Positions 1-7,128 of a DNA stretch of 64,000 nucleotides are shown here, piece by piece. The translations under genes were made by a program, and so were the position numbers. The notes below the pieces were generated by a model. The model was not told the DNA's origin, ran no database searches, and saw only the letters and a program-made list of their open reading frames with translations. The DNA lies in contig UQLR01000001.1 in NCBI GenBank assembly GCA_900541975.1, positions 62,001 through 126,000 on the forward strand. The letters run 5' to 3'. Positions within the stretch are counted from its first letter, which is position 1. Every line of letters begins with the position of its first letter. This DNA comes from an uncultured Oscillospiraceae bacterium. Its GTDB lineage: Bacteria; Bacillota; Clostridia; Oscillospirales; Acutalibacteraceae.

Positions 1-91
1 CATAATGTGCAAGTTCGCCGCTGAGACTGTCCAATGCATTTTCTCCAAAATATAGCTTTGTGGGATTAGAATACGTAAAACTGCCTAACAT
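1..91 (-). CDS. Iron-containing alcohol dehydrogenase, N-terminal 30 codons (runs off the window)
   Basis: Only the first 30 codons lie in the window. The reverse strand reads MLGSFTYSNPTKLYFGEN followed by ALDSLSGELAHY. This matches the opening of iron-dependent (type III) alcohol dehydrogenases of the butanol or lactaldehyde dehydrogenase kind, where the F-x-N-P-T-x-x-x-F-G signature begins the nucleotide-binding domain. The ATG is preceded by a TGGAGG ribosome-binding site about 9 nt upstream. The gene is transcribed divergently from a MerR regulator, and its promoter carries an AdhR-like operator, so induction by aldehydes is likely. That regulation is inferred from the operator; substrate specificity cannot be judged from the N-terminus. 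Confidence 0.8.
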   Translation of the reverse strand, partial: MLGSFTYSNPTKLYFGENALDSLSGELAHY

Positions 92-112
92 ATGAAAATT
101 CCTCCATTTCGG

Positions 113-141
113 TTGACGCTTTAAATAAAGCGTATTATAAT
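113..141 (+). promoter_or_regulatory. Sigma-A promoter of the merR gene with an internal dyad
   Basis: A -35 TTGACG (113-118), a 17-bp spacer and a -10 TATAAT (136-141) face the MerR regulator. A second perfect inverted repeat, ACGCTTTA-AA-TAAAGCGT (116-133), overlaps the -35 and spacer. It differs from the AdhR-type dyad, so it may bind another protein or form a hairpin in the divergent dehydrogenase leader. The dyad at 161-178 lies in the leader of this transcript, which could give autoregulation. Confidence 0.7.
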
Positions 142-151
142 TGTTTATATT

Positions 152-182
152 ATTCTACAACTTAAAGTGAACTTTAAGTCAA
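152..182 (-). promoter_or_regulatory. MerR-type promoter with AdhR-like operator for the alcohol dehydrogenase
   Basis: On the minus strand a -35 TTGACT (177-182) and a -10 TAGAAT (152-157) are separated by 19 bp, the stretched spacing typical of promoters activated by MerR proteins. The spacer contains the perfect inverted repeat CTTAAAG-TGAA-CTTTAAG (161-178). This is the CTTAAAG-N4-CTTTAAG arrangement known for the Bacillus subtilis aldehyde-responsive regulator AdhR. The MerR gene next door is the obvious ligand. Confidence 0.85.
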
Positions 183-214
183 GTGATTTTGCAAAACTTC
201 CGGGGAGGATTTTT

Positions 215-661
215 ATGGCGTACACAATTGGTGAAATGGCAAAGCTGCTGAAGGTGGCGCCATCAACGCTTCGCTATTACGACAAAGAGGGGTTACTGCC
301 CTTTGTAGGGCGCTCGGAGGGCGGTATACGGATTTTCCAGGATAAAGATTTTGAATTTTTGCAAATTATCCATTGCCTTAAAGCAGCCGGGATGCAGATC
401 AAGGATATCCGTAAATTTATCGCGCTTGTGATGCAAGGGGATGAAACCATAGACGCCCGGCTTGCCTTGTTTGAAAAACGTAAAAAAGAGGTGGAAACCC
501 AAATGTTGCAATTGCAGGAAACCTTGGACACACTGCGCTTTAAATGCTGGTATTATGAAACCGCAAAAAAATATGGAGGAACCAATGTTCCCGACAACAT
601 GCAGGATAAAGAACTTCCTGAAGATCTTCGGGCAATACGCAAAAAACTGCGTGGAAGGTAA
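215..661 (+). CDS. MerR-family transcriptional regulator, NmlR/AdhR-like
   Basis: A 148-residue MerR-family regulator. The winged-helix DNA-binding domain covers roughly residues 1-70 (YTIGEMAKLL, STLRYYDKEGLL) and is followed by a dimerisation helix near residues 85-125. A cysteine at about residue 54, in the context IIHCLKAAGM, sits where the NmlR/AdhR subgroup has its conserved redox or aldehyde-sensing cysteine. I chose the ATG at 215 because GGGGAGGA lies about 6 nt upstream; a longer frame starting at 167 has no ribosome-binding site and would overlap the operator. It is divergent from an iron alcohol dehydrogenase whose promoter carries a matching operator. Likely role: activating that gene in response to aldehydes or electrophiles (inference). 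Confidence 0.85.
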   Translation: MAYTIGEMAKLLKVAPSTLRYYDKEGLLPFVGRSEGGIRIFQDKDFEFLQIIHCLKAAGMQIKDIRKFIALVMQGDETIDARLALFEKRKKEVETQMLQLQETLDTLRFKCWYYETAKKYGGTNVPDNMQDKELPEDLRAIRKKLRGR

Positions 662-722
662 AAATGCAAGAAGGAATGTTCTACAGGCGACAACCCTGTA
701 AAAATTGATACGGAGGTGTGTT

Positions 723-1229
723 ATGCGGCTGTTTGTTGCCATTTGTTTTTCTGACGAAATCAAAGCTTCCCTTTGTACAGTATGCAAAAATCTGAAAACA
801 CAAAGCCTTTCCGGTAACTTCACCCGCCCGGAAAACCTGCATATGACGTTGGCTTTTATTGGGGAAAGCAACCGCGTTGCATCGGTGAAAAACGCAATGC
901 AGCAGTGTGCCGGCGCACCGTTTGAGATCTCGTTGAGCGGAACAGGCCATTTTGGAGACCTGTGGTGGGTTGGGATAGAAAAAAAACCGGCACTCTGTGC
1001 CCTTGCAAACCGGCTACGCCAAACATTGCGTGCCGACGGATTTCAAATAGACGCTCGCGCGTTTCAGCCACATATTACAATAGCGCGGCAGGTTGTGCTT
1101 GAAAAAGCGTTTGAGGCAAAAATCTGCGCCGCTTCCATGTTGGTTACACATATATCTCTGATGCAATCGAAGCGTCTGGACGGCAAAATTCACTATACCG
1201 AGCTGTATCGTAAGCAGCTATTGCGTTAA
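723..1229 (+). CDS. thpR: RNA 2',3'-cyclic phosphodiesterase (LigT/ThpR family)
   Basis: A 168-residue 2H phosphoesterase. The two catalytic H-x-T-x motifs are visible as HMTL (about residue 40) and HITI (about residue 118, in FQPHITIAR), spaced as in the LigT/ThpR family. These enzymes hydrolyse 2',3'-cyclic phosphate ends of RNA in vitro; the physiological role is unclear. The start is the ATG at 723, which has GGAGGTG five nucleotides upstream; the in-frame TTG at 705 lies upstream of that site and is rejected. It follows the MerR gene by about 60 bp and may share its transcript. A strong hairpin terminates it just downstream. Confidence 0.88.
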   Translation: MRLFVAICFSDEIKASLCTVCKNLKTQSLSGNFTRPENLHMTLAFIGESNRVASVKNAMQQCAGAPFEISLSGTGHFGDLWWVGIEKKPALCALANRLRQTLRADGFQIDARAFQPHITIARQVVLEKAFEAKICAASMLVTHISLMQSKRLDGKIHYTELYRKQLLR

Positions 1230-1280
1230 GTGGGATTTTTTATACTGTTTTAATGCACTTCATTTTTCTAAGAACAACAA

Positions 1281-1317
1281 AAAATATGGGCAATAAATTG
1301 TTTATTGCCCATATTTT
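1281..1317. terminator. Bidirectional intrinsic terminator between convergent genes
   Basis: Two perfect 17-nt arms (1281-1297 and 1301-1317, core TGGGCAATAAA) flank a TTG loop, with A-rich and T-rich flanks suited to both directions. It sits exactly between thpR and the convergent aminotransferase gene and touches the latter's stop codon. Confidence 0.85.
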
Positions 1318-2513
1318 TATTCAATTGCATGCATCAGCGTATTAATAATATAATTTACATCTTCATCCGTTAATTTTGTATGAAGCGGCAGTGTAATTTC
1401 ATTTTTGTATTGGTTGAACGCATTGGGATAATTCTGTATGGCAAATCCCAAATTTTTATATGCAGTAAGCATTGGCAACGGTTTATAATGCACATTTGTA
1501 GAAATCCCGTGCTCCGCCATAGACAAAATCAGCGCATTTCTTTGCGCTTCCTGAAAGCCCGGTATACGCAGAAGGTAAAGATGGCCGCTTGAAGAAAAAT
1601 CCTTGCCAAAATGGAGTAACGGTTGCAGCCCTTTTTGCAAAAAAGCCCCGTCATAACGTAATATAATTTCTTTTCTGCGTTTTAAAAGGTTTTGATAACG
1701 CTCCATCTGCTTTAATCCCAGGGCAGCCTGTATATCTGTCATATTACATTTAAAAGCCGGATAGAGAATGTCGTATTCCCATGATCCCGGTTGCATTTTT
1801 GCAAGCGCATCCTTCGACTGACCATGCAGAGAATACATAGTAAACTGCTTTGCAAGCGCTTCGTTGTCCAGGCCTTCTTTATCCTTCCATGTGATGGCTC
1901 CGCCTTCCCCGGTTGTAAGATTTTTAACAGCATGAAACGAAAAAGCGGTAAAATCGGCAATTTGGCCGCTGTGCCTGCCTTTATGCATTGCGCCAAAACC
2001 ATGAGCCGAATCTGCAATAATAATTGGTCTGCCAAACAGCGTCTGCAAATCGCCAGAAGGATGAAAAAGATGTTTTTTGCTTTCTACAGCCTGATAGACC
2101 GCTTTATAATCACAGATCTTTCCGGCCACGTCTACGGGGATAATTGCTTTTGTATTGCCTGTAATTGCGTCGGCGATCTTTTGCGGATCAATTAAAAAAG
2201 AGTCTTTTGCAGTATCAACCAACACAATTTTTGCGCCAACATGATGGATCACTGAAGCCGTTGCCGTATAGGTGTAAGCCGTTGTAATAACCTCGTCTCC
2301 CGGCCCTATGCCCAATATTCGCAAAGTAAGCTCTAACGCTGCGGTACAGGAACTAAAGGTCACCGCTTTAGAGGTTCCCAAATATTCTGCAATTTTTTTT
2401 TCAAACAGCTTGGTCCTCTTTCCTGTTGTTATCCAGCCGGATTTTAAGGTTTCAACCACCTCGTTAATTTCAAGGTCGGTAATATCTGGCGGAGAAAACG
2501 GAATCTTTTTCAT
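1317..2513 (-). CDS. DegT/DnrJ/EryC1/StrS-family aminotransferase
   Basis: A 398-residue PLP-dependent sugar aminotransferase. N-terminal FSPPDITDLEINEVVETLKS, the TAYTYTATA segment and the PLP lysine in FHAVKNLTTGEGG are hallmarks of this fold. Family members transfer an amino group to 4-keto (or 3-keto) nucleotide-sugars for surface polysaccharides or glycoproteins. The ATG at 2513 is chosen because AGGAGA lies about 9 nt upstream; the longer frame to 2615 has no ribosome-binding site. No other nucleotide-sugar gene adjoins it, so its substrate is open. It could feed the glycan cluster at 22.8-32.4 kb, but that is only a guess from shared biology. Confidence 0.88.
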   Translation of the reverse strand: MKKIPFSPPDITDLEINEVVETLKSGWITTGKRTKLFEKKIAEYLGTSKAVTFSSCTAALELTLRILGIGPGDEVITTAYTYTATASVIHHVGAKIVLVDTAKDSFLIDPQKIADAITGNTKAIIPVDVAGKICDYKAVYQAVESKKHLFHPSGDLQTLFGRPIIIADSAHGFGAMHKGRHSGQIADFTAFSFHAVKNLTTGEGGAITWKDKEGLDNEALAKQFTMYSLHGQSKDALAKMQPGSWEYDILYPAFKCNMTDIQAALGLKQMERYQNLLKRRKEIILRYDGAFLQKGLQPLLHFGKDFSSSGHLYLLRIPGFQEAQRNALILSMAEHGISTNVHYKPLPMLTAYKNLGFAIQNYPNAFNQYKNEITLPLHTKLTDEDVNYIINTLMHAIE

Positions 2514-2699
2514 ATGAAAAACTCTCCTTGAATATAAGCGTTTCCTATAGTAAAATGCAAATAAAATAGCAAAATAAAAGCATGAGCGGCAAACAGTTTG
2601 TAGATTTTGCTTCAAGCTAGTTTAACACAGAATGCAAATATTGTCAATGAACATTGATGTTACTGCCTAACTGCTCCTGCATTTTAGGAAGGCTGAAAA

Positions 2700-3608
2700 A
2701 TGACGGCATATTATTCATTTCATCAATATTTATCTGAAAAATTTGGCTGCAAAGTCTATAAGCTTGCGCTGAGCTGTGCAGATACCTGTCCCAACAGAGA
2801 CGGAAAATGCGGCACGCGCGGCTGCATTTTTTGCAGCGCGGGCGGTTCCGGCGAGTTTGCTTCTCCTGCGGCGCTTCCAATAGAAATACAAATAGAAAAA
2901 GCCAAAGAGAAAATAGAAAGCAAATGCCGCACCGGGCGCTATATAGCTTATTTTCAGTCATATACCAGTACTTATGCAGACATAGCGCGCTTAAAACGGT
3001 ATTTTTGGCAGGCCATTCTACACCCGCAGATTGCAGCGTTATCTATCGCTACAAGGCCTGACTGTCTGCAAAAAGAAATATTGGATCTGCTGGCGGATTT
3101 AAATCGTACCAAGCCTGTCTTTGTCGAGCTCGGACTGCAAACCATTCACCCCAAAACGGCCGACTATATCCGCAGAGGGTATCCACTTTCCTGTTTTGCA
3201 CATGCCATGCAGGAACTAATAAAGATCGGCGTGCAGGTTGTGGTCCATGTTATCCTGGGGCTTCCCGGAGAAAGCAGAGAGCAGATGCTTAAGACGGTAT
3301 CCTACGTTGGAGAAAGCGGCGCCCACGGCATAAAACTACAACTTTTACACGTTTTGAAAGGTACGGATCTTGCTTTGGAATATGCAAAGGGTCGTGTAAA
3401 TATAATGACGCTTGACGAATATACAGACCTTTTGTGCGACTGTATAGAGCACCTTCCGCCTGATATGGTTATACACCGGCTTACCGGCGATGGGCCAAAG
3501 CGGCTTTTACTGGCGCCGTTGTGGAGTGCAGATAAAAAGCGTGTTCTAAATACCATTCAACAGAAATTCAAAACCAGGCAGGTTGTTCAGGGCCGTCAAT
3601 TTTTTTGA
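2700..3608 (+). CDS. Radical SAM protein, TIGR01212 family (YhcC-like)
   Basis: A 302-residue radical-SAM enzyme. The cysteine-rich N-terminal segment CPNRDGKCGTRGCIFCSA (about residues 30-47) is the TIGR01212/YhcC signature and includes the CxxC end of the [4Fe-4S]-SAM binding site. RPDCLQKEILDLL and HVILGLPGE are the conserved barrel segments. The molecular reaction of the family has not been established as far as I know. AGGAAGG precedes the ATG at a normal distance. It stands alone between a minus-strand aminotransferase and a minus-strand acetyltransferase. Confidence 0.87.
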   Translation: MTAYYSFHQYLSEKFGCKVYKLALSCADTCPNRDGKCGTRGCIFCSAGGSGEFASPAALPIEIQIEKAKEKIESKCRTGRYIAYFQSYTSTYADIARLKRYFWQAILHPQIAALSIATRPDCLQKEILDLLADLNRTKPVFVELGLQTIHPKTADYIRRGYPLSCFAHAMQELIKIGVQVVVHVILGLPGESREQMLKTVSYVGESGAHGIKLQLLHVLKGTDLALEYAKGRVNIMTLDEYTDLLCDCIEHLPPDMVIHRLTGDGPKRLLLAPLWSADKKRVLNTIQQKFKTRQVVQGRQFF

Positions 3609-3646
3609 GAAAAGAAAGCAAATATGGAAGCCGCCTGCAAATGGCT

Positions 3647-4273
3647 CTACTGGGTAAGCGGCTTGAGCATAAGCGTACATGTACCTGACAAATGCTTGAA
3701 CCTGGAAACGCCGCAGGATTTGTATTCTATACGGCTGATCGCCTGGAACCCGCAACGTAAAAAGGTTTTCTCCGACTTTATATTGATCGCGTCGCTTATA
3801 AGCATTTCAAACCCAAGCTTTTTGCTGTTTTCCTCCGCATAATTTTGCAGTGCTGTCGCGATCCCCATTCTTTGGTAGGGCTTGTCCACGCCGATAAACA
3901 TGGTTCTTGCGCTTTTTCCTTTCCTCCATGCGGCGTACTGCTCTAGCGGCCTTTCCAGCTTTTTAAATACGGCGCTTGTTTGCGCAATGAACTGTGAAAT
4001 TTCGTTTGGGAAAGCCGGCAGTTCTTCATCTGAAAGAGCTTGCGGAAGATCGACTTTCAAACCCGTGATTTTTCCATACGTCTGGTCGAGCGCAATATAT
4101 GTCATTGTTCTGCGAATGCTCAACGGCAGCATCAACGTTACATATTTTTTATACAGCGCTTCGTTTATATCCAGAGCCTTTGCAATTGATGCTTCCTCCA
4201 GAAAAAGCCTGCTCTGCAAATCCACCAGGACAGATAGATCTTTTAATTGTGCTACAGTATAAACAAATGACAT
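3647..4273 (-). CDS. GNAT-family N-acetyltransferase
   Basis: A 208-residue protein whose C-terminal half carries the acetyl-CoA binding motif of GNAT enzymes (FIGVDKPYQRMGIATAL, about residues 125-141, i.e. Q/R-x-x-G-x-G/A) and the later FLRCGFQ strand-turn. The N-terminal 100 residues are helical and lack a recognisable subfamily signature, so the substrate is unknown. It lies about 20 bp downstream of apbE on the same strand and may be co-transcribed with it. Confidence 0.75.
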   Translation of the reverse strand: MSFVYTVAQLKDLSVLVDLQSRLFLEEASIAKALDINEALYKKYVTLMLPLSIRRTMTYIALDQTYGKITGLKVDLPQALSDEELPAFPNEISQFIAQTSAVFKKLERPLEQYAAWRKGKSARTMFIGVDKPYQRMGIATALQNYAEENSKKLGFEMLISDAINIKSEKTFLRCGFQAISRIEYKSCGVSRFKHLSGTCTLMLKPLTQ

Positions 4274-4292
4274 TGTAATCTTTAATCCCCTT

Positions 4293-5348
4293 TTACGTCT
4301 TTTTTACAGTGTGTATGGAAATGTCCGTATAATTTTTTGCCAGTGTGATTGCACTACGAATCCCTTCTGTTACATATAAACGGTTGTCTTTTGCTAAAAT
4401 TACAAATTCAAACCCGTCGTTTTCCCTATAATATTCTGACGCCTTTTCAATATCCATAATAAAAAATGCGGTTGACAACGCATCTGCAAGCGCGCCATCA
4501 TTGGAAAGAACGGTAACGGATACCGTTTTTCCTTCTGCCGGACGGCCCGTTTTGGGATCAATAATATGATGATAAAGCGCACCATTGTATTCAAATTTAC
4601 GCTGATATGCGCCGGAAGTGGCAAGCGTACTTTCCCCTACCTGCAGCGTACAGAAATAGTCGCTGGTATCCAGATATTGGATTCCGATTTCCCAATTTCC
4701 GCTTCCGTCCGGATTTTCCCCCAACGTTTGTATATTGCCGCCCAGATTTATCACTGCAGATTCCACACCGGCTTTTTTCATGGCTGCAGCTGCTTTTTGC
4801 GAAATATAGCCCTTTGCTACAGCCCCCAGGTCAAGTTGCATATTTTCTGCAAGCGTAACCGACTGATCGTCTTCATCCAAAACAATTTTTTGATAATCTA
4901 CAAAAGCCAGTGTCTTATCAATTTCATTTTGGTCGGGAACTCTGTATTCGCCGCTTATAAAACCCCAAAGCTTTACAACCGGATAAATAGAGATATCCAA
5001 AGCGCCACCGCTTTTGTGTGCAACTTCCAGCGACGTTCTTAGCACTGCGGCTGTATCGGATGAAATAAAATTGCTTTGGCAGGGCGTTCGGTTGATTTTT
5101 GCAATATCGCTGTCGGAAAGTGTTGTTGAAAAAAGCTTTTCCAAACGAGTGATTTCTTCTTTTGCGGCAATGATGCCTTCCTGCGCATGCGCTCCATTGG
5201 CCGTGATTGTAATAACAGTATCCAGCGCGAAAATTTGCTGGGTCGTCCGGTTTTCAGTAGTAAGCAAGGCAGAAGAAGAAAGATAGCTGCAGCCTTCTGC
5301 AAACAGTATAATAAAGAGCAAAAGCAGTACAAATAACTTTTTTTTCAT
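4293..5348 (-). CDS. apbE: FAD:protein FMN transferase, lipoprotein (ApbE)
   Basis: A 351-residue extracytoplasmic flavin transferase. A lipoprotein signal peptide ends in the lipobox FAEGC (about residues 17-21). ApbE motifs follow: LDISIYPVVKLWGF, then LDLGAVAKGYI, then AVINLGGNIQTLG, then HHIIDPKTGRPAEG near the C-terminus. The enzyme links FMN to threonine or serine of target proteins on the outer face of the membrane, for example Rnf or Nqr subunits or extracellular FMN-binding proteins. No obvious flavinylation target is encoded next to it, so its partner must be elsewhere. It probably forms a transcription unit with the GNAT gene downstream. Confidence 0.9.
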   Translation of the reverse strand: MKKKLFVLLLLFIILFAEGCSYLSSSALLTTENRTTQQIFALDTVITITANGAHAQEGIIAAKEEITRLEKLFSTTLSDSDIAKINRTPCQSNFISSDTAAVLRTSLEVAHKSGGALDISIYPVVKLWGFISGEYRVPDQNEIDKTLAFVDYQKIVLDEDDQSVTLAENMQLDLGAVAKGYISQKAAAAMKKAGVESAVINLGGNIQTLGENPDGSGNWEIGIQYLDTSDYFCTLQVGESTLATSGAYQRKFEYNGALYHHIIDPKTGRPAEGKTVSVTVLSNDGALADALSTAFFIMDIEKASEYYRENDGFEFVILAKDNRLYVTEGIRSAITLAKNYTDISIHTVKKT

Positions 5349-5406
5349 GAAGTTTCTCCGTTTTTACTTTGTAATTAAGTTTATAGTATAACAGATTTTT
5401 CAGTAT

Positions 5407-5450
5407 AAAACAATAAGACCACCTGTTGTTACAGGTGGTCTTATTGTTTT
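5407..5450 (-). terminator. Intrinsic terminator of the NlpC/P60 gene
   Basis: Perfect 20-nt arms (5407-5426 and 5431-5450, core AAGACCACCTGT) with a TGTT loop and a T-rich end. It lies 25 bp past the stop codon of the minus-strand cell-wall hydrolase and before apbE. Confidence 0.9.
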
Positions 5451-5474
5451 AAAATGATAAAAGAATTTATTGTT

Positions 5475-6899
5475 TTACGCAATACGTCTGACAGCTGTAA
5501 TACTGCCGCCCCAGGAAACATCCGAAATAATAACGCCGCTTTGTGAATTTGCCGCATGAACAATCTGCCCATTGCCGATATAGATTGCTACATGACCCGG
5601 GTAACAGATGATATCGCCAGGTTTTGCATTGGCATAGGATACGCCAACGCCGCTATACCGCAGGGAAGTCCTGTATCCCCACAGATCATAGCCCTGCTGC
5701 GCATAGAGCGCGCATACAAAGCCGGAACAGTCAACACCGCTTTGCAGACTTGTTCCTCCCCATACATAGTTCAGCTTACCAACGTAGGATTTTGCTTCTT
5801 TAACCACCTTTTCACCGACGGTAAGGGTATCCACAGTGACTTTGCACACGGCTGTCGCGCCATACCCGTCGCCCGCCTTGCAGCTGATTGTGGCCGTGCC
5901 ATTCCCAACCGCTTTGATTACGCCATTTGCAGAAATGGTTGCAACCTTACTGTTGCTGGTCGTCCACTGCAGGCTGTTATCTGTTACGTTCTTTGGAGAA
6001 ATCGACGCAGTTAAGGAGAGTGTTTGACCCTTTTCGTTTAACGTTGCGCTTGTTTTGTTCAATTTAATTTTTTCAACTTCCTGCACAACGGTAACGGAAC
6101 AAGTAGCCTTTATCCCATTTGCCGTCGTACAGGTGATAACAGTTTTCCCCGGTGCAAGTGCAGAGAGTTTTCCAGCCTTACTGACAGTAGCGACCTTTTC
6201 ATTGCTGGAGGACCACACCAGCGTTTTATCCGTTGCATCGTCCGGCGAAACAACCGGTTTAAAGGAACCGCTTGTTCCAACAGTCCATTTAATTGCCTGT
6301 GTATTCAATTGTAAAGATTCTACCGGTTGTGCAACCTGAATTGTACAGGCGCTACTGATACCGGAAGCGTCGTTATAGACAAGGATTGTCGCCTTGCCGG
6401 CGGAGATACCGGTCACAATACCTTGCTGGTCCACTACGGCAATTTCTTCATTACTTGAAGAAAAATACAGCAGCTGATTTTGCGCCCCCTGCGGCAAAAC
6501 ACTTACGCCCAGCCGTATACTTTCGCCGATCTGAACGGTTGCATCGCTCCGATCCAAAATAATACGCTCAACCATGGGTTCCTGGTTGGGGTCAAGCATC
6601 GCAATTCTCTTCTGTAACCGCAAAACATCTGTCATTGAAATCTCATTTTGCCCTTCCAGGTTTGCAGCCTGCAGTTTTTCCGAAGAAATCACAGCAATAT
6701 TTGCAATATGTTTTTGCAGTTCCAGAATGTCAGACAAGCTAAGCTTTCCATCTCCGTTTACATCTCCGGTGACAGATTCCTCCGTATGAGCCTTTGTATT
6801 TTCCCCTCTTTCAGAGGCGGCGAATACGGTGATCGAAAAAAAGGTTGCCAGCAGTATAAAAATCAACAATGGAATACAAATTTTTTTTGAAAAGTTCAT
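5475..6899 (-). CDS. Secreted dockerin / Big_2 / NlpC-P60 cell-wall hydrolase
   Basis: A 474-residue exported protein. Domains in order: signal peptide (about 1-27, ending VFAAS); a dockerin-like module (about 40-100) with one good calcium loop, DVNGDGKLSLSDILELQKHI, and a degenerate second repeat, EISMTDVLRLQKRI; three bacterial Ig-like Big_2 domains (about 105-360); and a C-terminal NlpC/P60 peptidase (about 365-474) with catalytic Cys in GVDCSGFV and His in YPGHVAIYIG. Such peptidases cut D-Glu-diaminopimelate bonds in peptidoglycan stems. The ATG at 6899 has AAAGGAG seven nucleotides upstream; the ATG at 6917 lies upstream of that site. The promoter carries WalR-like boxes. The N-terminal dockerin is unusual, because no cohesin is encoded nearby. 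Confidence 0.88.
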   Translation of the reverse strand: MNFSKKICIPLLIFILLATFFSITVFAASERGENTKAHTEESVTGDVNGDGKLSLSDILELQKHIANIAVISSEKLQAANLEGQNEISMTDVLRLQKRIAMLDPNQEPMVERIILDRSDATVQIGESIRLGVSVLPQGAQNQLLYFSSSNEEIAVVDQQGIVTGISAGKATILVYNDASGISSACTIQVAQPVESLQLNTQAIKWTVGTSGSFKPVVSPDDATDKTLVWSSSNEKVATVSKAGKLSALAPGKTVITCTTANGIKATCSVTVVQEVEKIKLNKTSATLNEKGQTLSLTASISPKNVTDNSLQWTTSNSKVATISANGVIKAVGNGTATISCKAGDGYGATAVCKVTVDTLTVGEKVVKEAKSYVGKLNYVWGGTSLQSGVDCSGFVCALYAQQGYDLWGYRTSLRYSGVGVSYANAKPGDIICYPGHVAIYIGNGQIVHAANSQSGVIISDVSWGGSITAVRRIA

Positions 6900-6933
6900 A
6901 ATAACTCCTTTTGCCATAAAATTGAATGATCAA

Positions 6934-6985
6934 ATTATAACAAAAGAGTTACAAAAAGTCAAGTCTTGGTAACATTTTCGTTACT
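6934..6985 (-). promoter_or_regulatory. Promoter of the NlpC/P60 gene with two WalR-like boxes
   Basis: On the minus strand, -35 TTGACT (6957-6962), 17-bp spacer and -10 TATAAT (6934-6939). TGTAAC-N5-TGTTAT (6937-6953) fits the WalR/YycF consensus TGTWAH-N5-TGTWAH exactly and overlaps the -10. AGTAAC-N5-TGTTAC (6969-6985), one mismatch from consensus, lies just upstream of the -35. The box centres are 32 bp apart, about three helical turns. Confidence 0.65.
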
Positions 6986-7128
6986 ATACGTTTAATTTGC
7001 AACAAAAATGTTATTTTACTTTTTGGTTTTAATCTATTTTATGAAAAATAAATCCATTGCTTTTTATTCTTTTTTTCAATACCAATATCTTAGTCCGACC
7101 ACCTTTTCTGAAAAATAAAAAAAGAAGT

